This document shows positions 34,590 to 45,680 of a DNA stretch of 64,000 nt, one piece after another. This DNA comes from Liopterus haemorrhoidalis. Lineage: Eukaryota; Arthropoda; Insecta; Coleoptera; Dytiscidae. Each line of letters begins with the position of its first letter. Within the stretch, counting starts at the first letter, position 1. The translations under genes and the position numbers were made by a program. The notes under the pieces are model-generated. The model did no database searches and was not told where the DNA came from. It worked only from the letters and a program-made list of their open reading frames with translations. The stretch spans positions 8,124,501 to 8,188,500 of the forward strand of contig OZ020618.1 of the NCBI GenBank assembly GCA_963971575.1, in the 5' to 3' direction.

Positions 34590-34849
34590 TTAATTAACAA
34601 CATATTATGTGGGGTTTGTCAGGTGTTGACAAGCGTCCACTAATCACAAACTTCAGCAACATTTTGAACCGCGTCATACTAGAGATTAGTGAAGCTAAAT
34701 ATACAAGACTACATCCCAAACTCTGGCGATATACAGTCGCCGAAATTACGCCAGATCCAGTGCCCGCACAATGCGGAGTGACACGAGCAACACTGCTTTC
34801 TGCGTCAGATCAAAGAGGTGGCAGAAAATCTGCAGGCGGGAATGGACTC

Positions 34850-35476
34850 GATTTCCCTGCGATAGTAAGCTTTCATACCACCTAAAACACCATCTATCAG
34901 GACTACAAGCTTAACTTTATACTCTGGATACAGCTTTCTAAGCTCGGACAAGACGACTTGGACCTCTTTTCCTCCTTCTTGAGAGAGATATTCTTCTCAG
35001 CTGGACTTGAGAATTCGATCACAAACATCTGTTTCGTCTCAATATCCAGGAGGGTTATGTCCGGCTTAGTGGCTGTCAGTAACTTCGAGGTAAGGAAAGG
35101 AGTAATACCGATAAATACGGCACTTGGGATTTTCCACCACCGATTCTATGTCAGAAGGAACGTACGGTAGAACTGGTATTTAGTCAATACCATACGCATG
35201 TCTAACATGGAAGTAGACCACGCGGAGAGCAGCATTATGTCGAAACACGTAGCTCGACGCTTCAAGAGATGGACAAGCAGACATAATGTGCATAATGGTT
35301 TCAGGATGGTGCTGGCACAACCTACAAAGTGTGGACTCTGCCATTTGGAATGTACGGGCCCTTTACGCCAAAGTATTTATAACAGCATCCTGACACGCAA
35401 ACACGAAACCTTCCGTTTCCGATCCCAAACCAGCAGACTTAAGAAACGAGAACCTGAGTTCGGTGGACAATTCTAG
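34850..35476 (-). pseudogene. R2-type retrotransposon endonuclease region, copy 1
   Basis: From 35476 downwards: CRLCQHHPETIMHIMSACPS is a CCHC-type zinc motif (C-x2-C-x7-H-x4-C) typical of the restriction-like endonuclease of R2/R4/NeSL-type elements; next RHNAALRVVYFHVRHAYGID, VLPYVPSDIESVVENPKCRI, and after a stop AGHNPPGYDET / DITLLDIETKQMFVIEFSSP in the shifted frame, which holds the PD...E catalytic pattern. The C-terminal LSELRKLYPEYKVKLVVLID follows in another frame. Two frameshifts and several stops. Reverse-transcriptase motifs lie upstream and are missing. Confidence 0.8.
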
Positions 35477-35804
35477 ACTTTTAATACAACATATTATGGG
35501 GTTTGTCAGGTCTTCACAAGCGTCCACTAATCGCAAACTTCAGCAACCTTTTGAACTGCGTCATACTAAAGACTAGTGGAGCTAAATACACACGACTGCA
35601 TCCCAAACCCTGGCGACATGCAGCCGCGGAATTTACGCTATATCCAGAAACACATATTACATATTATTATTATGGGGTTTATCAGGTCTTGACAAGCGTC
35701 CACTAATCTCAAACTTCAGCATCCTTTTGAGCCGCGTCATACTAGAGACTAGTGGAAATACACACGACTGCATCCCAAACCCTGGCGATATGCAGCCGCG
35801 GAAA

Positions 35805-36023
35805 TTATGCTAGATCCAGTGCCCGCACAATGCGGAGTGACCCGAGCAGCACTGCTTTCTGCATCCTGCAGATCAAAGAGTTGGCAGAAGATCTGCAGAC
35901 GGGAAGGGACTCGATTTCTTTTCGATAGGAGGCTTTCATACCACTCAAAACACCAACTATCAGGACAACAAGCTTAACTTTATACCCGGGATACAGCTTT
36001 CTAAGCTCGGACAAGAGATCCAT
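35805..36023 (-). pseudogene. R2-type retrotransposon C-terminus, copy 3
   Basis: Open for 72 codons: LLSELRKLYPGYKVKLVVLI, VGVLSGMKASYRKEIESLPV, and RMQKAVLLGSLRIVRALDLA before the stop. Matches copy 1 codon for codon with fewer lesions, so it is the better-preserved end. The initial Met is only where the frame opens; the protein is truncated at the junction near 36035. Confidence 0.8.
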
Positions 36024-36116
36024 ATACTTTGCTTTTAAACTACAATTTAGAAGACAAATAACAATTTTTATTTGTATATGACCATGACCAAAAAATCTAA
36101 AGTCAGTAATATACTA

Positions 36117-36864
36117 CGAGGGATGTTTCCAAAGTTCTGGGAATTTAGCTATAATTTTTATTATTTTGTTAATTTTCGTCAATATTACAATGTAGTTTTT
36201 TAACATAATCTCCATTTAACTGAATACATTTATCCCAACGATAAACTAACAGCTCTTGAAGTTGACGACAAATATCAGACCTATTGAGTTTCTGTTCTGG
36301 TCCCAACAGCCTTGGCACCCAGCGCGGCGAAACCTTGCTAACGCCAAAACAATCATGCAAGATGTCATGAACTTGTCGTGTACCTATCCCTAGGCGCACA
36401 CTAATTTGACGAATAGTCATTCGCCTGTCCTCTTTCAGTAGGTCTTCGACGGCAGTAATGTTTATTTCATTTACCGACGTGCTTGGGCACCCACTGCGTA
36501 GATCGTCTACTAGTGATGTTCTACCGGTTTTAAAACGATCGATCCACCGATAAACAGTACTTTTGGATTCTGCAGACTCACCAAATACTCCTTGCAGACG
36601 CTGAAAAATTTCTGATGTTTTCACACCTTCTTTCCACAAAAAGAAAATTATTGCTCTTTGAGATTTTGTTGCGTCTTCCATGGTTACAAAAACAGTGCTA
36701 TGAAAACGCGTCTATATCAGTCGAACACCTAAATCAGACTGAACAATATTGCACTAGATAGTTGCATAAACATGTCAAGACTTGTCTGGCATCAATAACA
36801 TTGCCTATAAGTTCTGCGTAATTTAATTATAGCACAATTCCCAGAATTTAGGAAACATCCCTCG
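36117..36864 (-). mobile_element. Mariner-type deletion derivative 6
   Basis: Ends CGAGGGATGTTTCCAAAGTT and CGAGGGATGTTTCCTAAATT (inverse at the right), flanked by TA (36115-36116, 36865-36866). 748 bp. Confidence 0.9.
36169..36681 (-). CDS. Mariner transposase reduced to its DNA-binding part
   Basis: A single uninterrupted 170-codon frame. Residues about 1-60 (MEDATKSQRAIIFFLWKEGV ... TVYRWIDRFKTGRTSL) are the first HTH, about 75-125 (VEDLLKEDRRMTIRQISVRL GIG ... HDILHDCFGVSKVSPRWVP) the second. At about residue 140 the protein passes directly to the C-terminal tail LLVYRWDKCIQLNGDYVKK. A full mariner transposase is about 340 residues; the whole catalytic domain with its three acidic residues is missing, and the fusion is in frame. 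It cannot cut DNA but could bind the terminal repeats that flank it. Whether it is expressed is unknown; the start MEDATK is the family's usual N-terminus. It may be a neutral recent deletion. Confidence 0.85.
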   Translation of the reverse strand: MEDATKSQRAIIFFLWKEGVKTSEIFQRLQGVFGESAESKSTVYRWIDRFKTGRTSLVDDLRSGCPSTSVNEINITAVEDLLKEDRRMTIRQISVRLGIGTRQVHDILHDCFGVSKVSPRWVPRLLGPEQKLNRSDICRQLQELLVYRWDKCIQLNGDYVKKLHCNIDEN

Positions 36865-36866
36865 TA

Positions 36867-39045
36867 TAAAAGTAACCAAAATAACTAGATCTGGTTTGTC
36901 CTTACAAAATTACAAAAACAGCATATACAAGGGTTTCCATACTTAGAAAACCCAAAAAATCATGCTTTTAACCGAAGAATTCTGATTGTATTATTCATGC
37001 CATCTTTATTTTTAAATCTTTTACTATTCAAACCATTTTCCTTTAGGATTTCCTGCAGGAAATCGTCACTTAAGTTCCAGTGACAGCGCACGAAATTCGA
37101 TAGAAATTACTTAACAACCTAATGAGACAGTTATATTTTCGATTATGATAATATGCAGTTCTTTGCCTTATGCTTCGGACGTACGGACATTTTTTATTTC
37201 CACCCAGAGTTACGGAAGTATGTCTTACGGCTTTTTGACTATCGACCGATAAATTTCCAACTACTGGGTTCACTTATTATTTACGTCAAAAGAAAAACGT
37301 ATAAAACAAGAAACTTCCGGAAACAAATTTGCTTCCGGGACCTAAAATGGCGTATGTTTGAATTAGTTCTAATTTATCTGTAGACAGGTTACATTGAAAA
37401 ACACCTACGTATAACATACTTAAATTCCTAATCTTAAATTATTAAATTTAAACCCAAAACTTTGATGCCATAACTTCCCTAATATACAGTGTGATCCATA
37501 AATTGATCCCCTATATACAAACTTCCTTCAACATAATCCATAAGGTAAGGCAAGTAGCTTACATCCGCTTTCAAAAATCCATAATTCCATTCATTAAATT
37601 TTCAAAATAAACTTCATGAAACTAAGTAGAATTTGAGTAAACTTTGCACTCGAAATAAATAGAAAAAGTGATATTTCCTTTTCATTTATCTGATGGTTTC
37701 AGTTCTCCCTCTTCAAGTAATGGATTTGAACGGAAGGAGGGGGAGACTTAGGGAAGTAGGACAGTACGGGGAAGCTTGTAAAAGCCGCTGAAAAGCTCCA
37801 TTAGTCTTAATACGATCGTCTAGAACATTCATCTTTGGATTATTAACCTTTTCAAGCATTGATTTACAGTAAGCGAACATCTACTATTATGGTGTCAGTA
37901 GTGCCTATTATCCTAAAGAGTAAAGAGGATTTTAAATAGCATTCCTCGGGAGACAAACAGAGACAAAGAGATAAGAAGTAAAGAATCAGTGTAGACAATC
38001 AATAGATAATCAGAGAATAAAATACAGATAGAAACAAAGCGAGATAGATACGCATATGTATAAAGTTGCAGAGTAAATCAGGTAAATATCCATACAGAAA
38101 AAAATTAAAGCAATGAAAAATATTTTTAGACAGTTTTAAACTTATCTAAAGAGTGTGGCCCTTGTGACAATAGAAAGTTAATTTAAAAACAAGAAACAAA
38201 TGCTTTAATGTGCCAAGTTAGTAATTTTTATAATACACTTTTCGAAATTGTACTAACGTCGGAAGTTGTTCAAGCAAGAAGTAGCAGTATCACTAACCAA
38301 CCAAATAAAAGAAAAGCAGTTTCTTGTTTCACTAGTATTTTGGCAGTAATTAATTTTTATTAGCATGGAACTTCAAGATTAAGATTCAATGAATCTTTCT
38401 ACAGCTCTTAATTGAAGGGGCAAGTAGATGAAGGTGTTTGTAGAATTTTTGAAATTTTGAAATTTTCGTTGGATTGACGTTGTATACGCCTCTTTTATCC
38501 TAACCACAACACTCAGTTTCCAATTATCTATATTTTGAAAGATACAGATAGATAAAGGTGTTATGTACACTGACCTCAAGTAGTTTTTTTAGGTGTCACA
38601 CAGTAGCGAAAGAAGAAAAAATGCAGTAATTTGTGGAAAAAATCTAATTCTCACAATATAATAAATTTGATAGGCGGAAAATAAAAAACACAATAACTTA
38701 CTAAATGTCAATTAATTCATAACTTAAAATTTGTAACATAACACCTTCATCCACTTGCCCCTTCAATTAATTTAATAAATTACTAAATATACAGAAATAG
38801 TTCCTTTGAACAAGTCAGTGTTGTTGCCACATAATTGGTGACAGAATTAGAAATATGGCCAAAATTGGGCTTAAAAAGATTACAACAAATAAATAAACTA
38901 TTCAGCACTGCGTTACCTGAGGAATCTACAACAAATCCAGAAGAAGCTTACTAGGTTAACAGTTTCAACCAAGTCCTGAACAAGGCTTTGCAGCCTCTAC
39001 AGACACCTTTTGAACAATTAATGAAACATAATGATTTAGCTGAAT
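36867..39045. other. Spacer, no gene recognised
   Basis: Between about 37950 and 38060 the purine-rich strand has scattered AGACA and AGATA units, perhaps decayed microsatellite. Frames near 37070, 37153 and 38379 have no domain. Confidence 0.5.
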
Positions 39046-39049
39046 TCAA

Positions 39050-39570
39050 ATGAGATAGTAAAAACGAAACAGACAAAGTAATAAATAATTAGACACACAT
39101 ACATCAATAGACAAAGCCTAGAAAAATAAAACTGGAAGAAAGAGAGACAGATAGACACTTATAGGTAAAATGATAGAATGATAGACAAATAGAGACGAAG
39201 AGACAATAAAAAACAGAGAGACACAATTGGTAGGCAAACAGACACAAACAGTTAAAGGCAGCTAACAGTAATTAGATCAACAGGTAAAGACAGGCAGACA
39301 GACTAACAGACAGACAAACAAATTGATATAAATATAGAGACAGACAAAGAAGGAGACAAAGAAATAGACAAGGAAACAGAGTAAACATATAGAAATAAAT
39401 ACAGACAGGAATACAGAGACAGGCTCTAGATAAGCAGACAGGCAGATGCAGAAAGACAGACGGAAAGATAAATACAGGAAAACTGGAAAAATACAGAAAC
39501 AGACAAATAGGTAGAGACAGACAGACAGTAACTAACACATATAAAAGAGCAGACAAATAGACAAAAATAA
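39050..39570. repeat. Decayed GACA-type simple repeat
   Basis: About 500 bp enriched in AGACA, AGACAGAC and AGACAAA units separated by AT-rich words. Looks like an old tetranucleotide array of the kind still pure at 20862. The 94-codon minus frame here is a translation of the repeat. Confidence 0.7.
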
Positions 39571-39639
39571 AGATTCTCTTGTTAATCTAACATCGAGAAC
39601 AACATGTGCTCACATGATTATGGTGTGATCACATCTTTA

Positions 39640-39945
39640 GGGTGGCCATTCGTCCCGCATTTCACGGGACAGTCCCGCATTTTGATTCGGTGTCCCGCCT
39701 TATGACATGTCCCGCATTTTTAATTCTAACTTTTGTGCACTTGACTTTGATATGTCCCGCATTTTTTAATTCAACTTTTGTGCACTTGACTTGTATTTGG
39801 GGAGGTGAAGACCTTTTTTTTGCTCTTTACATATATTAGGGAGGACCCTTTGTTTACTCTTCACTTGGATTTGGGAGGTGAGGACCTTTTTTGGCTTTTC
39901 ACTTGGATTTGGGGAGGTGAGGACCTTTTTTTTGCTTGGCATCTC
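39640..39945. repeat. Tandem repeat region (GTCCCGCATTTT and AGGTGAGGACC units)
   Basis: First part: four units starting GTCCCGCATTTT (39673-39780) of 18-52 bp. Second part: three to four units of about 55 bp with ACTTGGATTTGGGGAGGTGA and GACCTTTTTT (39782-39930). TAGGGTGGCCATTCGTCCCG at 39639 resembles a hAT left end; no right end found. Confidence 0.65.
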
Positions 39946-41025
39946 TAACAGTTACGAAATTCATTCCTGTGAGGTTGGACATAATCCGTCCATCGCGTGA
40001 TATACCACGGTGACGCTTTCCTTCTGGCTTCCCCTGCAAGATAAGTTACTCCAAATTATTGTGGCGGGTAACAAACCCAAAAAATAATTATTCGTGCAGA
40101 GGTTGGACTTGAAAGACGTGGGTTTATTTCTCCAAGAACTGATACATTTATAGGCTTATCTGTCCATAATTTTCGTAACATGCGGCGCCAACACCACATT
40201 GTAAATGCGTCTATGCAATCTGCTGTTCTGTTTACCCATGTGAGGCGTAAAATAAAACAGAGAATAAAATACTAGGAAGTTTACCTGTACACATTTGTTT
40301 TGACGGGATATATTTTTGTCTTTCCAAATCTTAGTCAGGTTGCTCATTGCAACGCGTGCCAATTGAATGTAAAGATAGAAGAGGAGGGCATATGTTAATC
40401 TTACTAGAATTATTCATAATTCTTATTAAATATTCATATTATTATTAACTATTCTCAGAATACTAAATTGAATATTCCAGTCTTTATATCAGAGCTATTT
40501 TAAAAAATATTAATATCGATTTGGAAGAGTGTATTGTGTTCCATATTTTCACATCTTGAAAATGGAAATATTTTTGTAAATACCCTGGAGTATTCATGAT
40601 GGATTATCTCTTCTTGATATTACCATGATTATTTTCTACATTTCTTATATTACTTCTTGCAATATTTATATTTTTGACAAAGCACTACTCATATTTGAAA
40701 TCATATTTACAATAGGATTTCTATAAATGAAAAAATAAAATTAAATTCAATTAAAAGCATAAAATTTTCAGAATTAAATGAATATATCTAAAAAAAATAA
40801 AATGAACATCCGTTAATCAGTGAAAAGACCAATAAATACAGAGATGATATGAAAGAAAATAAAAAATGTAATAATAATACAATAATGTACAAGAATTATA
40901 TTTATATTTATATTAGTATTTTTCTGCGTAAAAAAATGCGTCTTATGGTCCGAAAAATATGATAATCTACTTGTGCTCTATTGATTCTTAAGCTGATTTC
41001 CTGGTTACTTATACCTGTCTTGTTC
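39946..41025. other. Spacer, no feature recognised
   Basis: Nothing supportable; very AT-rich after 40380. Confidence 0.5.
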
Positions 41026-41033
41026 ATTAAAAC

Positions 41034-41528
41034 CAGTGATGGAATTCTCCCGGTTCGCACCGATTCGCTCGAACCGTTTGTTAAGAAATTTTAAGTTCGG
41101 CGAACCTCTTGTTAAAATACTTTAGATACAGGGAATGACCATAGCCGTCAGTTCAGCAGAAGCTGAAAGAGGCTTTAGCCTTATGAATAATATATGCACA
41201 GAAAAACAAAACAGTCTGATCGAAAACGAAACAGAGATATCAAATATAAGTAATATAATGGTTAGTAATTTGAATGGTTTGCCTTTAATTGATTGGGATT
41301 CAGTACCGATAGTGCTAAATTTGTTAAGAAGCAACCACAGTTCGGATGATCCTCGTGTAAAAACAAAAACGGAAGTAGAAATGACCGAAAACCAGAGGGC
41401 TATTTGGCAATATTTAAAATAATTCCATATCTTAATGTTTAATTTAAATAAATATACTTTTCGAATATTGTGTTTTTAAACAAATACACCTGCGAATCGG
41501 TTGTTGAGCAAATTGAATCTCATCACTG
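41034..41528 (+). mobile_element. hAT deletion derivative with dimerisation domain
   Basis: Ends CAGTGATGGAATTC and the inverse of CAGTGATGAGATTC, with a perfect 8-bp duplication ATTAAAAC (41026-41033, 41529-41536). 495 bp in all. Confidence 0.93.
41135..41422 (+). pseudogene. hAT transposase C-terminal dimerisation domain
   Basis: A 95-codon open frame, MTIAVSSAEAERGFSLMNNI through CTEKQNSLIENETEISNISN and GLPLIDWDSVPIVLNLLRSN to a stop. SSAEAERGFSxxNxICTxxRNxL is the conserved start of the hAT C-terminal dimerisation domain, as in KIAA1586/ZMYM-like proteins. The BED zinc finger, catalytic residues and insertion domain are deleted, so it is a fragment; the Met is merely where the frame opens. 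No stop interrupts it. Confidence 0.85.
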
Positions 41529-41536
41529 ATTAAAAC

Positions 41537-42821
41537 TGTATCGTACCATACTGTAGTGATATTTTTGCATATTTCTGTGAATTAATACCCATATGATCCG
41601 CCCATGATACTGTCTATTATAATAATGGTTGAAGTCTATAGTTTGTGCTTGTACAGTTGGTAATATAACGCCCTGCAGTCTCCATTATCCCATTTAGATG
41701 CAATTCAAGCTCACGTTTTTCACATTATACTTTTCTGTCTCTTTTTTAAACATTACTAAAGACATTTGACTATCTTTATCGCGTCAATAGCTTGAATTAA
41801 GAACTTTTTTGTCTTTAGCAGTTATTTTTAGAGGAAAATTTCTCAGTTTGCGATGCAACCAGCAATACAGAAATGTAAATAGGGTGGTAGTTGGAATACA
41901 GAAATATATCCTGTCTGTTTCAAGGTACAATAAGATCGAGAAAAACGTATGTATATAGCCATAGAATTTTTTTTGTTTTTATATTAGGTTTTTACTAACA
42001 TTTAACTGAGATTTGACATCCGAATTTGAGGTTATATTCAAAACAAACAAATATTTGTAGTAAAAATATATTTATATTTGCTTTATAGGATGGACATGCT
42101 ATAATTATTGAACTAGCAGACATACCCGGCGTTATTCGGGAGAATAAAATAACTTATCAAAAATATTTTAATTCATTAATGATGGATTAACGTTACTTTT
42201 GATTTTAGTTATTTAATTTAAGAGCGGTTAATTTATCAAAACAGTTTTATGTAAGATTTTAACAATGAACGTACACTGCGTACATCTCTCATCAACTGGT
42301 ACGTGTAACGTGTAAACATCACTCATTCGGCAGTAACAATATTTTTATTTTTAACGGTTTCATTTTTGCTTAATTCTATTGGCAATTCTATTGCGCATGT
42401 CAAAAATAAATATGAGAAATGATAAACAAAAGATAGTGTAATAAAACAATATTGAAGGAAAGTTTCGATGTTAATATTTAATATAATCAATACAATAATA
42501 TACAAATAACAAATAATCAAAATACAATTTAATATTTACTTCAATTAAGCACAATTTGTATTTTTGAATCAGCATTATTATTAACCCGCCGGCACACCAC
42601 TCTATCGCCTAACGATTAGACGGACCAGCGTGGCATCTACCAATACACGCATCAGATTAATTTATTTACTATGATGTTTTTTCTGTGATTACTTCTGATC
42701 TATAAACGATAGGTACATGGATCAGAGGGCTTTTTTTCGGTAGTAAATACTCTGGCCTTTAAAGTAATTTTTCTCCGTAAATATTTCAAGGTAACGACGA
42801 TATTCCACAGCAAACGTGACC
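41537..42821. other. Spacer, no feature recognised
   Basis: A segment AACTAGCAGACATACCCGGC at 42110 resembles a sequence common at insect repeat ends, but I cannot delimit an element. Confidence 0.45.
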
Positions 42822-42957
42822 CTCTTACTCAGTGGCGCACCCAGGAATTTTTTTTGGGGTGGACCCGGAAGAAAATAATATTTAAATTATGAAAATATAA
42901 AGTGATGACCTAAAAAAAAGGTCTTCACTTCTAAAATGCAAGTGACGACCTAAAAAA

Positions 42958-43795
42958 AAATTTATGTGAAATGTGAATATTCACACATTTCAGGGTTTCG
43001 CAGGTATATAATAAATGAAGGCGGTATGCTGAGTGTGTAGGACAAATTTTACTTTGAAGTAATCACGGCAAAATGAACGATATTTTTAAAATAATTTATC
43101 GTCTGTTAATCATATAATAAGACTGGTTATTAAATTTACGCTCATAAAAATTAAATACAACATTTGTCAAAATATAATTAGAATTTTGACAAAATAATTT
43201 CAACATAATAAAAATGCAAAAAAAAAAACAGAAAAAATAAAATTCACTCCCCGTACTCGAACTTGAAACCCTTCGTTTTCCAGCCAGTTTAAGAGCGCTC
43301 TAACGCATGTAGCCATCGCACGCTATGCATCTGAGTGTCTTACATTGGTATAACTTTTGTACTTTGTGAACCTAAAACCACAAAAAATGCGTTATTTTCC
43401 AAAAACATAATCTGATCAAAAATTCCTGTTGTACTATTTCGGTTCACACCAATGTACATTACTTAGAATTTTTTTAGATTTTTAGTTTAAACCATCTGGG
43501 CTACAGGGTGCGGGACAAAAATTTTTTGGCACATTTTTGGCAAAAATCGCATCAAAATAATTTATTTTGCAAAAATAAAAATTTGATCGTTAATCCACGT
43601 ACTAAGAGCTTTCATTTGATACCCTACTCAGAATTTAAAATTTTTGTTTTCGATGAGCACATATTTGTTAATATTTTTAGGGGGGTATGTTTTTTAGATG
43701 TTTTAGTATTTTTCCTATGTGCGGGTCAAAGAGTTGTATAAGCATGCCAAATTTCAACTCTCTAGGTTTAGCCGTTTGGCTACAATTTTTACCGA

Positions 43796-43849
<54 letters not shown>

Positions 43850-43901
43850 GACAAAATGACGGTATAAGGGTTTTTTGGTCATACCTACAAAACCCTAAAA
43901 A
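42958..43901 (-). mobile_element. Helentron-type element with TCTG microsatellite, copy C
   Basis: Minus-strand copy: its 3' palindrome and subterminal repeat are at the left (TGTGAATATTCACACATTTC) and its 5' end at the right (TACCTACAAAACCCTAAAA). tRNA-like module at about 43250-43330. The array is only about 13 units (43797-43849). Confidence 0.72.
43797..43849 (-). repeat. (CAGA)n microsatellite, short
   Basis: About 13 perfect units; same position as the longer TCTG arrays of copies A, B and D. Confidence 0.95.
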
Positions 43902-44282
43902 GGTCCTCATCTCTATTTTCAAAATTTTCTAGTGTGTTTGTGTGTTTTTATTTTTATTTCCTTCCTTCTTAGGAGGTGCTTGGGCCCCCGGGCCCCCTCC
44001 CTGGGTGCACCACTGCTCTTACTAAAAGAGATAGAATTAAGGATTCCACACACCAAAGCGGCCGCGGTGGCGGCCACGGTGGCGATAATGCAGCGGTCTA
44101 ACGCAACCTATACAATACAATGAGACCACGCACATACAAGCGTTCCGCTATCTGAGAACGCCACCGACAGCAGCGTTCATTCTAGCGATCACCAAACACT
44201 GGCGACCGAACTCGACAAGTTGCGTTAGGCCGCGCGATATTCATTGTTTATATACCACAGAGTGAATATATTTAAGAAAATA

Positions 44283-44429
44283 ATGTCGAAAATAGATAAT
44301 TTAACAGAAAAAATCATAGATCAGTAAAGGGTCATTTAATTTTGTATGACTTAGCACCTGATTACAAGAATATTAGGAAAACAAATAAAGTGTGGGACGA
44401 AATAGGAAAAGTTTTGGAAATTGATAGTA
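44283..44429 (+). pseudogene. MADF-domain protein N-terminus (Harbinger accessory protein)
   Basis: MSKIDNLTEKIIDQ, stop, then after a one-base shift VKGHLILYDLAPDYKNIRKT and NKVWDEIGKVLEIDS. The pattern (hydrophobic xxVxxHxxLYD, DYKN, W-EIGKxL) is the beginning of a MADF (Myb/SANT-like) DNA-binding domain. Harbinger-type transposons encode such a protein alongside the transposase; finding it inside Harbinger-type ends with a TTA duplication fits. The frame ends at the MITE insertion. Confidence 0.75.
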
Positions 44430-44772
44430 AAGTCTGTTCCAAAGGATTAGGCGGAACTAGATTTTGCAATCTAGTTACTTTCATCGTTTAAATAATGCTT
44501 TTCAGCCGTTTTGTTTAAGCTTTGTAAATCATACTTGCAACAAACATTTTTTGGTTAAGGTTAATATCATTTAAACATGTCATTTTCTTTATATTTTGAT
44601 TTTTTGTGTCATTCTTAATACAAATATCCCATTTATTTATTTTTTGTCATTAAAATATGTAAGAAAATTAATTTAAGTTTGACATATGTCATTCGTTTCC
44701 ATGGTTTCATTGTTGGAACTTTAAATTTTAACATTCCAAAGGGGAAAAATGAAATAACCCAAGCAAGGTCCA
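44430..44772. mobile_element. MITE of the CAGTCTGTTCC family, right end lost
   Basis: Starts after TA at 44428-44429 with AAGTCTGTTCCAAAGGATTA and is the inverse of the copy at 47387-47792 up to CCCAAGCAAGGTCC at 44772, where the last ~70 bp and terminal repeat are missing. Confidence 0.8.
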
Positions 44773-44920
44773 ATATTATCATACAACTATATACCGTGAT
44801 TCACTAACTGATCGCTACCGCTACCGCCACTCCCACCGCGTTAGTGTGAGGAGACCTGATCGCTACCGTGGCCGCCACCGTGGCCGCCACCGCGGCCGCT
44901 TTGGTGTGTGGAATCCTTTA

Positions 44921-45541
44921 AATGAGTTTAATGATTTGAGTACATTCAGTTCTGAAAATTTAATTTATATTTTGTAAGCTAAATTTTAATTTTACATAAT
45001 CCACATAAGATTCATATTTGTGAAACCCTCCTATATCCAAATTTGACTTTATTGAAATTGAACATTGAAATATATTTTGAAAATTTAATAATGATACGCA
45101 GTGTACTCGCTGGACATCCATGTTGTAAAAACGGTTTGCCATTATTCGAATTAAGTTTTGGATCGTGTTTTCTATTGAATTTATGTGATTTTAATCAAGT
45201 TAGTCGTGTCTGTATGAAAAGTTAATGGTATTATCAGGATTTTATACAGCTTTACCAGTTATCAATATTGGCTTTGTGCCAGTTAAAAATTATCTCGCAG
45301 AATTATTAAGACAACAAAAAAATCTATAAAAAAATAGAGTTTTTAGATATTTATAAACGAAAATTTATAAAGTAATCATTGGTTCTGTACATATATATCA
45401 TGCACAATTTAAAAAGATATCGGTTGGCCATAAATTCTTAGTCATATAGTTTATTTTCGTTCTTTTTTTTGTTCTTTCCTCTGTATTTCTGTATTTATTA
45501 ATTTTTTTTATATCTGTATTATTCTCTGTAATATTGCTATA
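44921..45541. other. Spacer, no feature recognised
   Basis: Two overlapping 60-codon frames on opposite strands near 45043 have no domain. Confidence 0.5.
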
Positions 45542-45680
45542 CAGGCTATTCCAAACGTTTAAGCGGAACCAACTCGAATTTTAAATTGTTTAAGTTGTCA
45601 CGAGCTAATTTTTTAATGTTTGAAGATGGCTTTTGCTAAACAAAATGATCAAAAACTTCAATCGTACGTTAACAGTTACT
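45542..45680. mobile_element. MITE arm, CAGTCTGTTCC family
   Basis: CAGGCTATTCCAAACGTTTA after TA, then AGTTGTCACGAGCTAATTTT and GCTAAACAAAATGATCAAAA as in the palindromic copy at 25056. The other arm is absent. Confidence 0.7.

Larger units (their letters stand above)
34590..36035 (-). mobile_element. Three head-to-tail 3' ends of an R2-type non-LTR retrotransposon
   Basis: Three times, at 34607, 35498 and 35674, the plus strand shows ATGGGGTTTGTCAGGT-like sequence followed by ACAAGCGTCCACTAATC, i.e. the minus-strand 3' terminus. The three copies extend right for about 890, 170 and 360 bp. Copies 1 and 3 reach into the protein, copy 2 is 3' UTR only. Each 3' terminus is preceded on the plus strand by ACATATTAT or similar. 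All point the same way. Confidence 0.83.
42830..44015. mobile_element. Short hAT MITE split by a TCTG helentron-type element
   Basis: CAGTGGCGCACCCAGG at the left, inverse of CAGTGGTGCACCCAGG at the right, 8-bp duplication CTCTTACT (42822-42829, 44016-44023). Without the insert (about 42958-43901) it is roughly 240 bp and contains repeats of the word GACCTAAAAAAAA. Confidence 0.92.
44040..44917 (+). mobile_element. PIF/Harbinger-type derivative
   Basis: Ends AGGATTCCACACACCAAAGC and its inverse continue into GC-rich GGCCGCGGTGGC repeats, about 50 bp in all. Three-base duplication TTA (44037-44039, 44918-44920), typical of Harbinger. It carries a MADF remnant and is interrupted by a MITE arm at 44430-44772. 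Confidence 0.82.

Noticed and set aside
39272..39556. 94-codon minus-strand frame resembling a membrane protein
   Set aside because: Arises from the decayed GACA/TCTG repeat; hydrophobic residues come from TCT/CTT-type codons.
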